From assembly GCF_010729485.1 (NCBI RefSeq), contig NZ_AP022609.1, positions 186,001 through 250,000 on the forward strand: 64,000 nucleotides of DNA, written 5' to 3'. A program made the position numbers and the translations under genes. Below the pieces are notes generated by a model. It saw only the letters and a list, made by a program, of their open reading frames with translations, ran no database searches and was not told where the DNA came from. The DNA is from Mycolicibacter hiberniae. GTDB lineage: Bacteria > Actinomycetota > Actinomycetes > Mycobacteriales > Mycobacteriaceae. This document shows, piece by piece, positions 48,055-56,880 of the stretch (positions are counted from its first letter, which is position 1; the number at the start of each line of letters is the position of its first letter).

Positions 48055-49407
48055 GTGGCCGAGAAGACTAGTGATCCGGTGCTGCTGCCACCGGTGGTGC
48101 CGATCCCGGCACTGTTGACGGCGCTGCTCTTCCTTTTCGGCCGCAAGGGCGCCTTTCGGGCGGTGCAACGCCGCTACGGCGGCGCGTTCACGGTGCGCTT
48201 GCCGGTCGTCGGACAAGCGGTGGTGATCAGCGACCCGGTGTTGGCGAAGAATCTGTTCACCACCAGCAGCGACCTGGTGGCCCGGGCCAACAATCTGGGG
48301 GCGGTGCTGGGACCCGGATCAACGTTCAGCTTGGCGGGCGCCGAGCACCTGCGCCGGCGCAAGCTGCTGGTGCCGCCGTTCCACGGCAAACGGATGGCCG
48401 GATATGAGTCGATAGTCGAGCAGGAGGCGCTACGCGAGGTCGCGGCCTGGCCCGAAGGGCGTGAGTTCGCCACCCAGCCGTCGATGATGCGCATCACCCT
48501 CAACGTGGTCCTGCGGGCGGTCTTCGGTGCTGAGGGAGCCGAGTTCGACGAACTGCGCCAGATCCTGCCCGCACTGGTGGAACTGGGGTCCCGACTGGCG
48601 GTACTGCCGCCACGGGTCCGCCGCGACTACGGTCCGCTCAGCCCCGGGGGGCGCTACGCCTTCTACCGGCGGCGATACGACGCATCGATCGCGAGACTGA
48701 TCGCCAGAGCACGCCAGGACCCCGATTTCGCGGAGCGCACCGACGTGCTGTCGCTGCTGTTGGCGGCGCGCTACGACGATGGTCAGCCCATCAGCGACGC
48801 GCACATCGCCGACGAGTTGCTGACCCTGCTGGCTGCGGGCCACGAAACGACGGCGACCACTCTGGCGTGGGCGGTGGAGCGCATTCGCCGCCATCCGGAC
48901 CTGTTGGAGCGCCTGGCGGCAGAGGTCGACGCCGGCGGTTCGGAGCTGTTGCAGGCCGCGGTGTGGGAAGTGCAGCGGACCCGTCCGGTGGTCGAGGGAA
49001 CCGGGCGCCTTACCCACGCACGGATCAGACTGGGGCCGTGGGTGATCCCCGACGGACGCATGGTGGTGGTTCCCTTCCGGATGCTGCACCGCTCTGCGCA
49101 GCATTACGAGGATCCCGAGCTGTTCAACCCGGACCGGTTCGTGGGCAACCCGCCCGACACCACCTTCTGGGTTCCTTACGGCGGCGGGGTGAACCGTTGT
49201 GTGGGAGCGGCATTCGCCAACATGGAGATGTTGGTGACGCTGCGCACCCTGTTGCGCGAGTTCGAATTCGTCAGCACCACCGCGCGAGGAGAACGCAACC
49301 GCTCCCGAGGAGTGACCACCGCGGCAGCACGCGGAGGCCGAGCGGTGGTGCGGCGGCGGCACAAAGACGCCCGCCTCACCCCAGTCGGCAGCGCAGCTGG
49401 CGTTTGA
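48055..49407 (+). CDS. Cytochrome P450
   Basis: This 450-residue haem monooxygenase has the I-helix oxygen motif AAGHETTATTLAW at about residues 261-273, the ExxR core EVQRTRP at about 302-308 and the haem Cys in PYGGGVNRCVGAA at about 375-387. The closest families in memory are CYP135/136/138 of mycobacteria. The start is GTG at 48055 after GAAAGG. It probably hydroxylates a hydrophobic substrate and would take electrons from a ferredoxin and a reductase such as the one at 28.7 kb. Its last 32 bases overlap the convergent FadD gene, so it may be antisense-coupled. Confidence 0.93.
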   Translation: MAEKTSDPVLLPPVVPIPALLTALLFLFGRKGAFRAVQRRYGGAFTVRLPVVGQAVVISDPVLAKNLFTTSSDLVARANNLGAVLGPGSTFSLAGAEHLRRRKLLVPPFHGKRMAGYESIVEQEALREVAAWPEGREFATQPSMMRITLNVVLRAVFGAEGAEFDELRQILPALVELGSRLAVLPPRVRRDYGPLSPGGRYAFYRRRYDASIARLIARARQDPDFAERTDVLSLLLAARYDDGQPISDAHIADELLTLLAAGHETTATTLAWAVERIRRHPDLLERLAAEVDAGGSELLQAAVWEVQRTRPVVEGTGRLTHARIRLGPWVIPDGRMVVVPFRMLHRSAQHYEDPELFNPDRFVGNPPDTTFWVPYGGGVNRCVGAAFANMEMLVTLRTLLREFEFVSTTARGERNRSRGVTTAAARGGRAVVRRRHKDARLTPVGSAAGV

Positions 49408-50842
49408 GCACCTTGCCGTAGCTGTTCTTGGGCAGCGTGTCGACGAACTCGTAGCGCTTGGGGCGCTTGAACCGCGCGATGCGCTCCAGCAGATGGCTGT
49501 CCAGCTCGGTGGCCGACACGCCTCCCACGATGAAGGCCACCACTGTCTCGCCCCACTGCGCGTCGGGTGCGCCCACCACCGCGGCCTCGACGACGCCGGG
49601 ATGACTCAGCAGCGCCTCCTCGACTTCACGCGGATAAATATTGCTGCCGCCGCTGATCACCACGTCCTTGGAGCGGTCCCGCAGGGTCAGGAAGCCGCGG
49701 GCGTCGAACGAGCCCCGGTCCCCGGTGAACAACCAGCCGTCCCGGAGCGCCTCGGCGGTGGCGTCGGGGTTGTTCCAATAGCCGGCCATGACGACGTCGC
49801 CGCGGCAGACGATCTCGCCGACCTCGCCGGCCGGGGCCCGGGAGCCGTCGTCGCGCAGCACCGCCACCTCGACACCCGACCGCGGCCAGCCGACCGAGCC
49901 CAGGATCGCCTCGTCGCCGAGGTGATCGGCTCGCGCCAGCCCGGTGATGGTCATGGGCGCCTCGCCCTGGCCGTAGAGCTGGGCGAACACCGGCCCGAAG
50001 GCGGTCATCGCCCGTTTGATGTCCCCGAGGTACATCGGCCCGCCGCCGTAGACGATGCTGCGCAGGTTGGCCGGCCGGTCCCGGCCGGTGGCCACCAGGC
50101 GGGCCACCATGGTCGGCGCCAGGAACGCGGTGGCGCCCGGATGGTGGTCGCACAGATCGAGGAACTCGCCGGTGTCGAACGAGCTCGACGCCGGCACCAC
50201 CTGGCGCGCGCCGCGCAGCACGTAGGGGGCGATGTAGAGCCCCGATCCGTGCGACATCGGCGCACCGTGGATCAGGCTGCAGCCGGCGTCCGGGTCGTCC
50301 AGGTCGGCCAGATGCGCCACCGTCATCGCCATCAGGTTGCGGTGGGTCAACATGGCGCCCTTGGAGCGTCCCGTGGTGCCGCTGGTGTAGAACAACCACG
50401 CCAGCCGGGAGGGATCCGGGTCGGCGGTGTCAGCGGGCGGGCAGGTGAATCGGTCCCGATAGGCGGCGCCGCCGATGGTCTCCACGGGGGCCCTGACCGC
50501 CGCCGTGAGTTCCGGGGCGAGTTTCGGTGACGCGAAGACCAGCGCGGCACCGGCGTCGGCGATGATCTGCGCCATTTCCTTCGGATGCAGCTTGTAGTTG
50601 AGTGGCACGACGACCAGACCGGCCGCCCAGGTGGCGAACATCAGCTCGATGATCTCCGGACGGTTCTCACTGGCGATCGCGATCCGCGCGCCGGGGTCGG
50701 CGCCCCGGCCCAGCGAGGTCGCCAACCGGCGCGCGCGATCGGCCAGCCCGCTCCAGGTGTGCAGCAGCCGTTCACCGTGATACACCGCGCCCCGATCGCC
50801 GAACCGGGCCGCTGCCTGATCCAGCACCGTGAACAGGTTCAC
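49376..50842 (-). CDS. Acyl-CoA synthetase (FadD-type)
   Basis: This 488-residue adenylate-forming CoA ligase activates a carboxylic acid with ATP and CoA. The AMP-binding P-loop is YTSGTTGRSKGAMLTH at about residues 157-172. The hinge motif GDRGSFDARGFLTLRDRSKD lies at about 378-397. The catalytic Lys is probably in LPKNSYGKVLKRQ near the C-terminus. The GTG at 50842 overlaps the SDR stop by four bases (GTGA). It is the last gene of a five-gene leftward operon (SMP-30, GntR, FadD, SDR, FadD). Its 3' end overlaps the convergent P450 gene by 32 bp. Confidence 0.92.
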   Translation of the reverse strand: MNLFTVLDQAAARFGDRGAVYHGERLLHTWSGLADRARRLATSLGRGADPGARIAIASENRPEIIELMFATWAAGLVVVPLNYKLHPKEMAQIIADAGAALVFASPKLAPELTAAVRAPVETIGGAAYRDRFTCPPADTADPDPSRLAWLFYTSGTTGRSKGAMLTHRNLMAMTVAHLADLDDPDAGCSLIHGAPMSHGSGLYIAPYVLRGARQVVPASSSFDTGEFLDLCDHHPGATAFLAPTMVARLVATGRDRPANLRSIVYGGGPMYLGDIKRAMTAFGPVFAQLYGQGEAPMTITGLARADHLGDEAILGSVGWPRSGVEVAVLRDDGSRAPAGEVGEIVCRGDVVMAGYWNNPDATAEALRDGWLFTGDRGSFDARGFLTLRDRSKDVVISGGSNIYPREVEEALLSHPGVVEAAVVGAPDAQWGETVVAFIVGGVSATELDSHLLERIARFKRPKRYEFVDTLPKNSYGKVLKRQLRCRLG

Positions 50843-51624
50843 GGTGTCACCCAGTCGGAGTCCAGTCCGAAGTCCGAGAGGTATTTGGTCGAGCTCCAGC
50901 CGCCGTCGACCACGATGGTCTGGCCGTTGATGAACGAGCCCGCCTCCGAGCACAGGAACGCCACGGTGCCGGCGATGTCGTCCACCCGGCCCAGTCGCGG
51001 GTACGGCGTCATCTCGGTGTTCAGCTTGCGAAAGCGGTTGTCGGTCAGGCGTTGTTCGACCATCGGTGTCACGGTGACACCGGGGGCAACCGCGTTGCAC
51101 CGGATGCCCTGGGGCCCGTACTGGCAGGCGATGTGGGTGGTCAGCGCGGTCAGCCCGCCCTTGGCGGCGGAGTAGGCCCCGCCCCGCAATCCGCCCACCA
51201 CGGCAAAGGTCGAGGTGATGTTGATGATCGCCGAACCGGGTCCCAGATGGGGCAGCACTTGGCGCGTCAGGCGGAAGGGCGCTCGCAGCATCAGATCGAG
51301 GAAGTGGTCCAGGGTCTCGTCGTCGGTCTCGTGCAGCGGCTTGGGGCTGCCGATGCCGGCATTATTGATCAGATAGTCCACCCGCCCCCACCGGGACAGG
51401 GCGGCGTCGACGATCTGCTGAGGTGCGGTGTCGGTGGTCAGGTCGACGGCCAGGGTGGCGATCCGGTCGGGATCGGCGCCCGCGGCACCCAGTGTCTCCG
51501 CCAAGCCGGCCAGGCGCCCCGCATCGCGGCCGGTTGCCAGCACCGCCATCCCGGACTCGGCAAGCCTGGTCGCACAGCCGAATCCGATTCCGCTGCTGGC
51601 CCCGGTCACGATCGCCACCTGCAT
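50839..51624 (-). CDS. Short-chain dehydrogenase/reductase
   Basis: This 261-residue classical SDR has TGASSGIG at about residues 7-14, NNAG at about 91, the catalytic Ser in NITSTFAVVGG at about 139, and Tyr-x3-Lys in YSAAK at about 155. It probably oxidises a hydroxyacyl-CoA or alcohol. The ATG at 51624 is three bases after the upstream FadD stop, and its own stop overlaps the next FadD gene. It lies between two CoA ligases in the GntR operon. Confidence 0.9.
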   Translation of the reverse strand: MQVAIVTGASSGIGFGCATRLAESGMAVLATGRDAGRLAGLAETLGAAGADPDRIATLAVDLTTDTAPQQIVDAALSRWGRVDYLINNAGIGSPKPLHETDDETLDHFLDLMLRAPFRLTRQVLPHLGPGSAIINITSTFAVVGGLRGGAYSAAKGGLTALTTHIACQYGPQGIRCNAVAPGVTVTPMVEQRLTDNRFRKLNTEMTPYPRLGRVDDIAGTVAFLCSEAGSFINGQTIVVDGGWSSTKYLSDFGLDSDWVTP

Positions 51625-51627
51625 GAT

Positions 51628-53229
51628 CTATTCACCTACCTCTGCCTGGGTCAGCTTCGCCCGGATCTGCTGCTTGAGAACCTTGCCGGCGTCGTTCTTG
51701 GGCAGCGCATCCCAGAACGCCACCTGCTCGGGGGCTTTGAACGGCGCAACCCCGCGCTGAGCCAGCATGGCGCGCAACTCGGCCACGCCGGGAGGGGTCG
51801 GTCCGGCCGGCACGATCACCGCGCAGGCGCGCTCACCGGTACGCGGGTCGGGGATTCCGACCACAGCGACTTCGCCGATCTGCGGGTGCCCGGCGAGAAT
51901 GTCCTCCACCTCGCGCGCGGAGATGTTCTCCCCATTGCGGATGATCACGTCCTTGAGTCGGCCGGTGACGAGCAGGTAATCCTCATCGACCCACCGGCCG
52001 AGATCGCCGGTGGCGAAATAGCCCTGCGCGTCGAAGCAGTCACGTTCGTCCTCGGGGTGCTGGTAGCCCACCAGCATCTGCGGGCCGCGAACACAGATCT
52101 CGCCCTCGCCCGGCGGTGCATCGGGGCGGGGGACCAGCTTGATATCGGCTATCCCGGCCCGGCCGTCGGTTTCCGCGGCGTGGGAAAGATCGTGGGGCCC
52201 CAGCGATCCAACGGTGGCGACCGGTACCTCGCTGGATCCGTAGACCCGGGTGACGGTCGCGGTGTGAAAGTACTCGGCCGCCTCGCGGATCAGTGCTGCC
52301 GGAACCGACGCACCGCCGCAGACGAACAGCTTGAGGTCGGGAAGTCGGGTACCGGAGTCGCGGGCGGCGGCGAGCAGTTGGCGCAGAAACGGCGTCGCCC
52401 CGGCCACATGGGTGCAGCGTTCGGCGAGCATGAGTCCCACCGCCGCCTCCGGGTTCCAGATGTCCATCAGCACGGCGGTGCAGCCGAGCAGCAGCGGGGC
52501 CTCGAACGCATAGATCGAGCCACCGATGTGGGCGATGGGCGACGGCACCAGAAAGGTGGCCCCGCTCTGCATCCTCCAGTGCCGACCCAGCTGGTGCATC
52601 AGGGCGTTGATCGAATTATGGCTGTGCAGGACGCCTTTCGGGCGGCCGGTGGTGCCCGAGGTGTAGAGCAGAAGTCGTGTCGCGTCGGGATCCAGGGTCG
52701 GCAGCGTGACGGGATGCCGGGGGGTGTTCAACAGGCTGGGATAGGCGGTGTGGTCGGAGGAAGAGCCGCGCACCAGCACCACTTCGGGTGGCTCGGAAAG
52801 TGCGGCGGTCACCCGGGTCAGCATCGCGGGGTAGTCGTGGCCGCGGAACTGCGCTGGCGCGAAGAGCATACGAGCGCCCGAGTCGGCGAGAATAAACCGC
52901 AGCTCCGCGTCGCGCAGCGACGGCAGGATCGGATTGACGACCATCCCGGCCATCGTGGCGGCCAGATACACCACGGCCGCCTCGTGCCAGTTCGGCAGCA
53001 TGAACGACACGACACTGCCCCCGGGCATCCGCGCCCGCATCGCCGCGGCCAACGCCGTCGCCCGGCTGTGCAGCTGCTCGCAGTTCAGCCTGGTGGCGCC
53101 GTCGACCAGCAGAACCCGCTGCGGGGTCTGCTGCGCGGCGGTCTGCAGACTGTCGGCCAGGGTGGTCGAGACCCACAGGCCCGCAGCGTATGCGGCGGCG
53201 GCCCGGTCGGCGGTGATGTGCGCGGTCAC
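51628..53229 (-). CDS. Acyl-CoA synthetase (cyclohexanecarboxylate/benzoate-CoA ligase-like)
   Basis: This 533-residue adenylate-forming ligase has the P-loop YTSGTTGRPKGVLHSH at about residues 182-197, YGSSEVP at about 320, GDLGRWVDEDYLLVTGRLKD at about 416-435 and the Lys segment LPKNDAGKVLKQQI near the C-terminus. Together with LPNWHEAAVVYLA it resembles ligases for cyclic or aromatic acids, but specificity is inferred weakly. The GTG at 53229 overlaps the GntR stop (GTGA), so the regulator and enzyme are co-translated. It is probably the activating enzyme of the pathway. Confidence 0.9.
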   Translation of the reverse strand: MTAHITADRAAAAYAAGLWVSTTLADSLQTAAQQTPQRVLLVDGATRLNCEQLHSRATALAAAMRARMPGGSVVSFMLPNWHEAAVVYLAATMAGMVVNPILPSLRDAELRFILADSGARMLFAPAQFRGHDYPAMLTRVTAALSEPPEVVLVRGSSSDHTAYPSLLNTPRHPVTLPTLDPDATRLLLYTSGTTGRPKGVLHSHNSINALMHQLGRHWRMQSGATFLVPSPIAHIGGSIYAFEAPLLLGCTAVLMDIWNPEAAVGLMLAERCTHVAGATPFLRQLLAAARDSGTRLPDLKLFVCGGASVPAALIREAAEYFHTATVTRVYGSSEVPVATVGSLGPHDLSHAAETDGRAGIADIKLVPRPDAPPGEGEICVRGPQMLVGYQHPEDERDCFDAQGYFATGDLGRWVDEDYLLVTGRLKDVIIRNGENISAREVEDILAGHPQIGEVAVVGIPDPRTGERACAVIVPAGPTPPGVAELRAMLAQRGVAPFKAPEQVAFWDALPKNDAGKVLKQQIRAKLTQAEVGE

Positions 53230-53963
53230 GGGCCGCTCGGCTCGGTCACCCGGTGCAGCGTCATCGAGTACCGGTAGTCGTCGCCGGCATGGGTGTTCAC
53301 CGTCACCTGCGCGATCTCGCCCTCGGAGGTGGTGTAGCGACGCTGCATCTGCAGCCCGGCGGTACCGGGTGCGGCGGCCAGCGCCGTCGCGAGCTCGGGG
53401 CTGATGATCACCGCGCGGATGTGTTGGCGTACTTCGACGACGCTGACCCCGAACACATCTTCGATCAGGGGGAAGATCGGCCCGGAATGCCGCTGCAGCA
53501 GTCGGCCGACTCCGGCGAAGGTCCGGTTGATGTAGTACTCGGTGCGGCAGATCGGTGCGGCATGCCCCGCGGTACGGCGGTTGCCGCGCACGGCCAGCCA
53601 CTCGGTGCCCGCGGGCAGACCGGTGCGCGCGGCGGTCTCGGCATCCAGGGTGAGCATCGCATTGGAGTCGATCTCGAATTCCGCACCGGCGGCGAAGGCC
53701 ACCAGGTCGTCGATCGACACCACGTCTTGGGCATAGCGGTTGGTGGCGGCGCGGGGGATGACCACCGTGCCCGCGCGCGGACGGGAGATCACGAGGTTGT
53801 CCTCCCGCAGCCGGCGCAGCGCTTCACGGACGGTGTAGCGGCTGACGGAGAACCGTTCGCACAGCTCGTGTTCGGTGGGAAGTTGCGAGCCGATCGGATA
53901 GACCCCGTCGGCGATCTCCTTGCGCAACACCCGCGCGACGCGCAGGTAGCGGTGGTCGGTCAC
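53226..53963 (-). CDS. GntR-family regulator (HutC/UTRA type)
   Basis: This 245-residue regulator has an N-terminal GntR winged helix at about residues 5-70 (LRKEIADGVYPIGSQLPTE, then FSVSRYTVREALRRLREDN) and a UTRA effector domain from about 95 to 235 with TEYYINRTFAG. HutC-type regulators bind small organic acids or their derivatives. The GTG at 53963 overlaps the SMP-30 stop. A GTC-CA-GAC operator-like site at 55593-55606 overlaps the operon's own -10, so it is probably autoregulated and controls the divergent gene set as well. Confidence 0.9.
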   Translation of the reverse strand: MTDHRYLRVARVLRKEIADGVYPIGSQLPTEHELCERFSVSRYTVREALRRLREDNLVISRPRAGTVVIPRAATNRYAQDVVSIDDLVAFAAGAEFEIDSNAMLTLDAETAARTGLPAGTEWLAVRGNRRTAGHAAPICRTEYYINRTFAGVGRLLQRHSGPIFPLIEDVFGVSVVEVRQHIRAVIISPELATALAAAPGTAGLQMQRRYTTSEGEIAQVTVNTHAGDDYRYSMTLHRVTEPSGP

Positions 53964-55567
53964 GGACCGACCGGTTGCAGGGCCAGCACGCTGCCGTCGC
54001 CGTCGGCCGAGACGAACAGGGTGCCGTCGGCTGTCCGGGTGATGCCGGCGAATGGGCCCTGCGGGCCGGAGAACGGCGGCATGCCATTGAGCGGCTTGGG
54101 CGCCACGCCCGGTGGTGGGCCGACCGGCAGCCCGTCGGCGAGCGCCTGCCGCGCCCCGGTGTCGAGATCGACGGCCAGTACCTGGCGGGTTCCGGCGTCG
54201 ACGACGTAGAGGGTGCGGCCGGCCAGCGCGATGCCTTGCGGTCGAACGAGTCCGTCGACCACCGTGTGGACCGCTGACCCGCTGACCCGCACCACCCGAC
54301 CCGCGCCGGATTCGGCCACCAGGCAGGTTCCGTCATCGGCGATCTCCACCCCGACCGGCCCGGACAATCCCTGCGCCACCACCTCGACCGCGCCGGAGCG
54401 CACGCCCAGCACCCGGCCGGTGCCGAACTCGGTGATCACCACGCCGCGGGGATCCGCCGCCACGCCGTAGAGCTGGTCGAGACCGTCGACCAGCACCTCG
54501 CTGGATGACTGCGCCGGCCGGTAGCGACTGACCTGCCCGCCGGAGGTGGTGACCACGAACTCGTCGGGGCCGATCGCCGTCACGCCGCGCACGAAGCCCG
54601 GATAGCCCGGGCTGAACAGCATGCCGAGGGTTTCCAGGCGGCCGCCTTCGCCGACGGCGTAGAAGTAGGTGCCGTCGGCCACGTAGAGCCTGCCGGTGCC
54701 GTCCACGGTGAGATCCAGCGGCCAGTTCAGTCCGCCGGGAAGCACCGTCGACACTTCTCCGCTCGAACTGATCGCACTGATCTCGCCGCTGAAGTTGGAG
54801 ACGAACAGCCGGCCGTCCGCGAACGTGCAGTTGTCCAGGCCGGGGCGTAGCTGGGCCAGCACGGTGCGCTCACCGGTGCGCGGATCGATGCGCAAGACCT
54901 GCCCACTGGCGGCCTGGGTGGACACGATGAAACCGTCGGCGTCGAACTTCACCGAGTCCGGCACGCCCAGCTCTGCGGCGACCCGTTGCGGGGCGGCGTC
55001 GGCGGCGAAGGGGTCGATCCGCCAGATCTCGTTGGCGGTCATCACCGGGAAGTACAGCAGCCCGTCGGGCCCGACCTCCATGGCGTTGGGTGACGGCAGG
55101 TTCTCGGCGATGATGCGGGCGGCGCCGGTGGCCCGGTCGAGTTCCATCAGCCGGCCGCCGTCACGGCACTCGCCGACGAACAACCGGTCGTGATGCACCG
55201 TGATGCCGTTGGCGCAGGGCAGGTCGTCGCGCAGTGTGCGGCTTCGCCCCGCGGCGTCGAGCGCACTGACCCGGGCGTCCATCACCTCGGTGGCGTACAG
55301 CGTGCCGTAGGAGTCGAACGCGACATCGTCGGGCGCGACAAGGTCTCCGCCGCGTGCGCTCACGACCCCCAACTCGCCGGTGGACACGTTCAGGGCGCTG
55401 ACCTGGCTGCCGGTCACCTGCGCGACATAGACCCGCCCGTCGGGGCCGGTCCGCAGCCCGTTGGCGCCGAACAGCCGACTCGGTTCGGTGACCCGCTGCA
55501 GCTGCCAGCCCGGAGCGACCGAGGGGGCCCCGGCCGCCTCGCGAGCCAGTGGCACGACATCCGTCAT
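53960..55567 (-). CDS. SMP-30/gluconolactonase-like beta-propeller protein
   Basis: This 535-residue protein is built of repeated NHL/SMP-30-type blades, each near 40-45 residues, with segments such as LYATEVMDARVSAL, LYVADGTYFYAV and LYVVDAGTRQVLAV. Conserved metal or catalytic positions of true lactonases (Glu, Asn, Asp) cannot be assigned with confidence. No signal peptide is visible after the start MTDVVPLAREA (ATG at 55567). As first gene of the GntR operon it may hydrolyse a lactone or sense the substrate. It is longer than usual SMP-30 proteins (about 300), so it may contain two propellers. Confidence 0.72.
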   Translation of the reverse strand: MTDVVPLAREAAGAPSVAPGWQLQRVTEPSRLFGANGLRTGPDGRVYVAQVTGSQVSALNVSTGELGVVSARGGDLVAPDDVAFDSYGTLYATEVMDARVSALDAAGRSRTLRDDLPCANGITVHHDRLFVGECRDGGRLMELDRATGAARIIAENLPSPNAMEVGPDGLLYFPVMTANEIWRIDPFAADAAPQRVAAELGVPDSVKFDADGFIVSTQAASGQVLRIDPRTGERTVLAQLRPGLDNCTFADGRLFVSNFSGEISAISSSGEVSTVLPGGLNWPLDLTVDGTGRLYVADGTYFYAVGEGGRLETLGMLFSPGYPGFVRGVTAIGPDEFVVTTSGGQVSRYRPAQSSSEVLVDGLDQLYGVAADPRGVVITEFGTGRVLGVRSGAVEVVAQGLSGPVGVEIADDGTCLVAESGAGRVVRVSGSAVHTVVDGLVRPQGIALAGRTLYVVDAGTRQVLAVDLDTGARQALADGLPVGPPPGVAPKPLNGMPPFSGPQGPFAGITRTADGTLFVSADGDGSVLALQPVGP

Positions 55568-55592
55568 GACACCGGACGCTATCAAGCCCCGT

Positions 55593-55606
55593 TAGTCCAG
55601 ACAATA
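55593..55606. promoter_or_regulatory. Candidate GntR operator and leftward promoter
   Basis: The site reads TAGTCCAGACAATA, with GTC-CA-GAC as the inverted core typical of UTRA-type GntR sites. TATTGT on the minus strand (55606-55601) is the likely -10 of the SMP-30 operon, so the operator overlaps it. Confidence 0.5.
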
Positions 55607-55632
55607 GTCGGCGATGGCGGCCCGATGCGGCC

Positions 55633-55681
55633 TTGACGCACGAATAACCGCTGCGGAATAGTGTTCTGAAATACGCAGAAC
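55633..55681 (+). promoter_or_regulatory. Rightward promoter with inverted repeat
   Basis: TTGACG at 55633-55638 and AATAGT at 55657-55662 (18-base spacer) give a promoter for the CoA-transferase operon. The inverted repeat GTTCTG-N7-CAGAAC (55663-55681) covers the predicted start site and could be bound by a repressor. Confidence 0.55.
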
Positions 55682-55689
55682 GGAGTATT

Positions 55690-56880
55690 TTGTCCGAACA
55701 AATCACGTCTGGTGGTAGCGGGGAAGCCCCGGCGCGCGGGCCGCTGAGCGGGGTGCGTGTAGTCGATCTGACGACCATGGTGATGGGCCCGTACTGCACG
55801 CAGATCATGGCGGACATGGGCGCCGACGTCATCAAGGTCGAACCGCCCGAAGGCGACCCCACCCGCTACATCTCGGCTGGTCCCGCCCCCGACATGAGTG
55901 GGGTCTTCGTCAACGTCAACCGCGGAAAACGCAGCGTTGTGCTGGATCTGCGCAGCGCGCCCGGACAGGCCGCGATCACCGCACTGATCGGCCGGGCGGA
56001 CGTGTTCATCCATTCGATGCGGGCCAAGGCCGTGGCGAAGCTGGGCCTGGGCTACGCCGAGGTCGCCGCGGTCAACCCGGGGATCGTCTACACCAACTGC
56101 TACGGCTACGGTCGCCGCGGCCCGGCTGCGGATCGCCCGGCCTACGACGACACCATTCAGGCCCAGTGCGGACTGCCTGCCGTCCAAGAGCAACTGACCG
56201 GCCGGGCCGACTACGTCGGCACCATCATGGCCGACAAGATCGCCGGGCTGACCGCCCTGTACGCCACCATGATGGCGCTGTTCCACCGGGAACGGACCGG
56301 GCAGGGCCAGGAAGTCGAAGTCGCCATGTTCGAGACCATGGCCTCCTTCATGCTCGTCGAACACGCCAACGGCGCGATGTTCGACCCGCCGCTGGGCCCG
56401 GCCGTCTACCCCCGCACGGTCGCGCCCAACCGACGCCCGTACGCCACCAGCGACGGCCAGATCTCGGCGCTGATCTACAACGACAAACACTGGAACGCCT
56501 TCATCGGCGCGGTGCGGCCGCCCTGGGCCGGCGAGCAGTACGCCACCCTGGCGCAGCGGGCCCGCCAGATCGACACCATCTACGGCCTGGTGGCGCAGAC
56601 CATGAAGGAGCGCACCACCGCCCAATGGCTGGCGCTGTTCGAGGAGTTGGAGATCCCCGCCGCCCCGTTGAACTCCCCGGGGGCACTGTTCGACGATCCG
56701 CACCTCAACGCGGTGGGCCTGTTCGAGACGGTGGACACCCCCAACGGCCCGGTCCGCTTCCCCGGCGTGCCGACCTGGCTGTCGCGGACCCCCGGCCGGG
56801 TCACCGGTGCCGCACCGGAACTCGGTGCGCACACCGAGGCGGTCTTCGCCGAACTCGGCATCGGGGGGGAGTCGGCATGA
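55690..56880 (+). CDS. Family III CoA transferase (CaiB/BaiF)
   Basis: This 396-residue family III CoA transferase has full family length. It has GVRVVDLTTMVMGPYC at about residues 21-36, ADMGADVIKVEPPEGDP at about 41-57 and the catalytic Asp in IMADKIAGLTA at about 181. The TTG at 55690 has CGGAG four bases upstream; no better start gives the usual PLSGVRVVDL context. Its stop overlaps the next dehydrogenase start (ATGA). It is the first gene of the large rightward operon and may load CoA onto the substrate as an alternative to the FadD enzymes. Confidence 0.93.
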   Translation: MSEQITSGGSGEAPARGPLSGVRVVDLTTMVMGPYCTQIMADMGADVIKVEPPEGDPTRYISAGPAPDMSGVFVNVNRGKRSVVLDLRSAPGQAAITALIGRADVFIHSMRAKAVAKLGLGYAEVAAVNPGIVYTNCYGYGRRGPAADRPAYDDTIQAQCGLPAVQEQLTGRADYVGTIMADKIAGLTALYATMMALFHRERTGQGQEVEVAMFETMASFMLVEHANGAMFDPPLGPAVYPRTVAPNRRPYATSDGQISALIYNDKHWNAFIGAVRPPWAGEQYATLAQRARQIDTIYGLVAQTMKERTTAQWLALFEELEIPAAPLNSPGALFDDPHLNAVGLFETVDTPNGPVRFPGVPTWLSRTPGRVTGAAPELGAHTEAVFAELGIGGESA

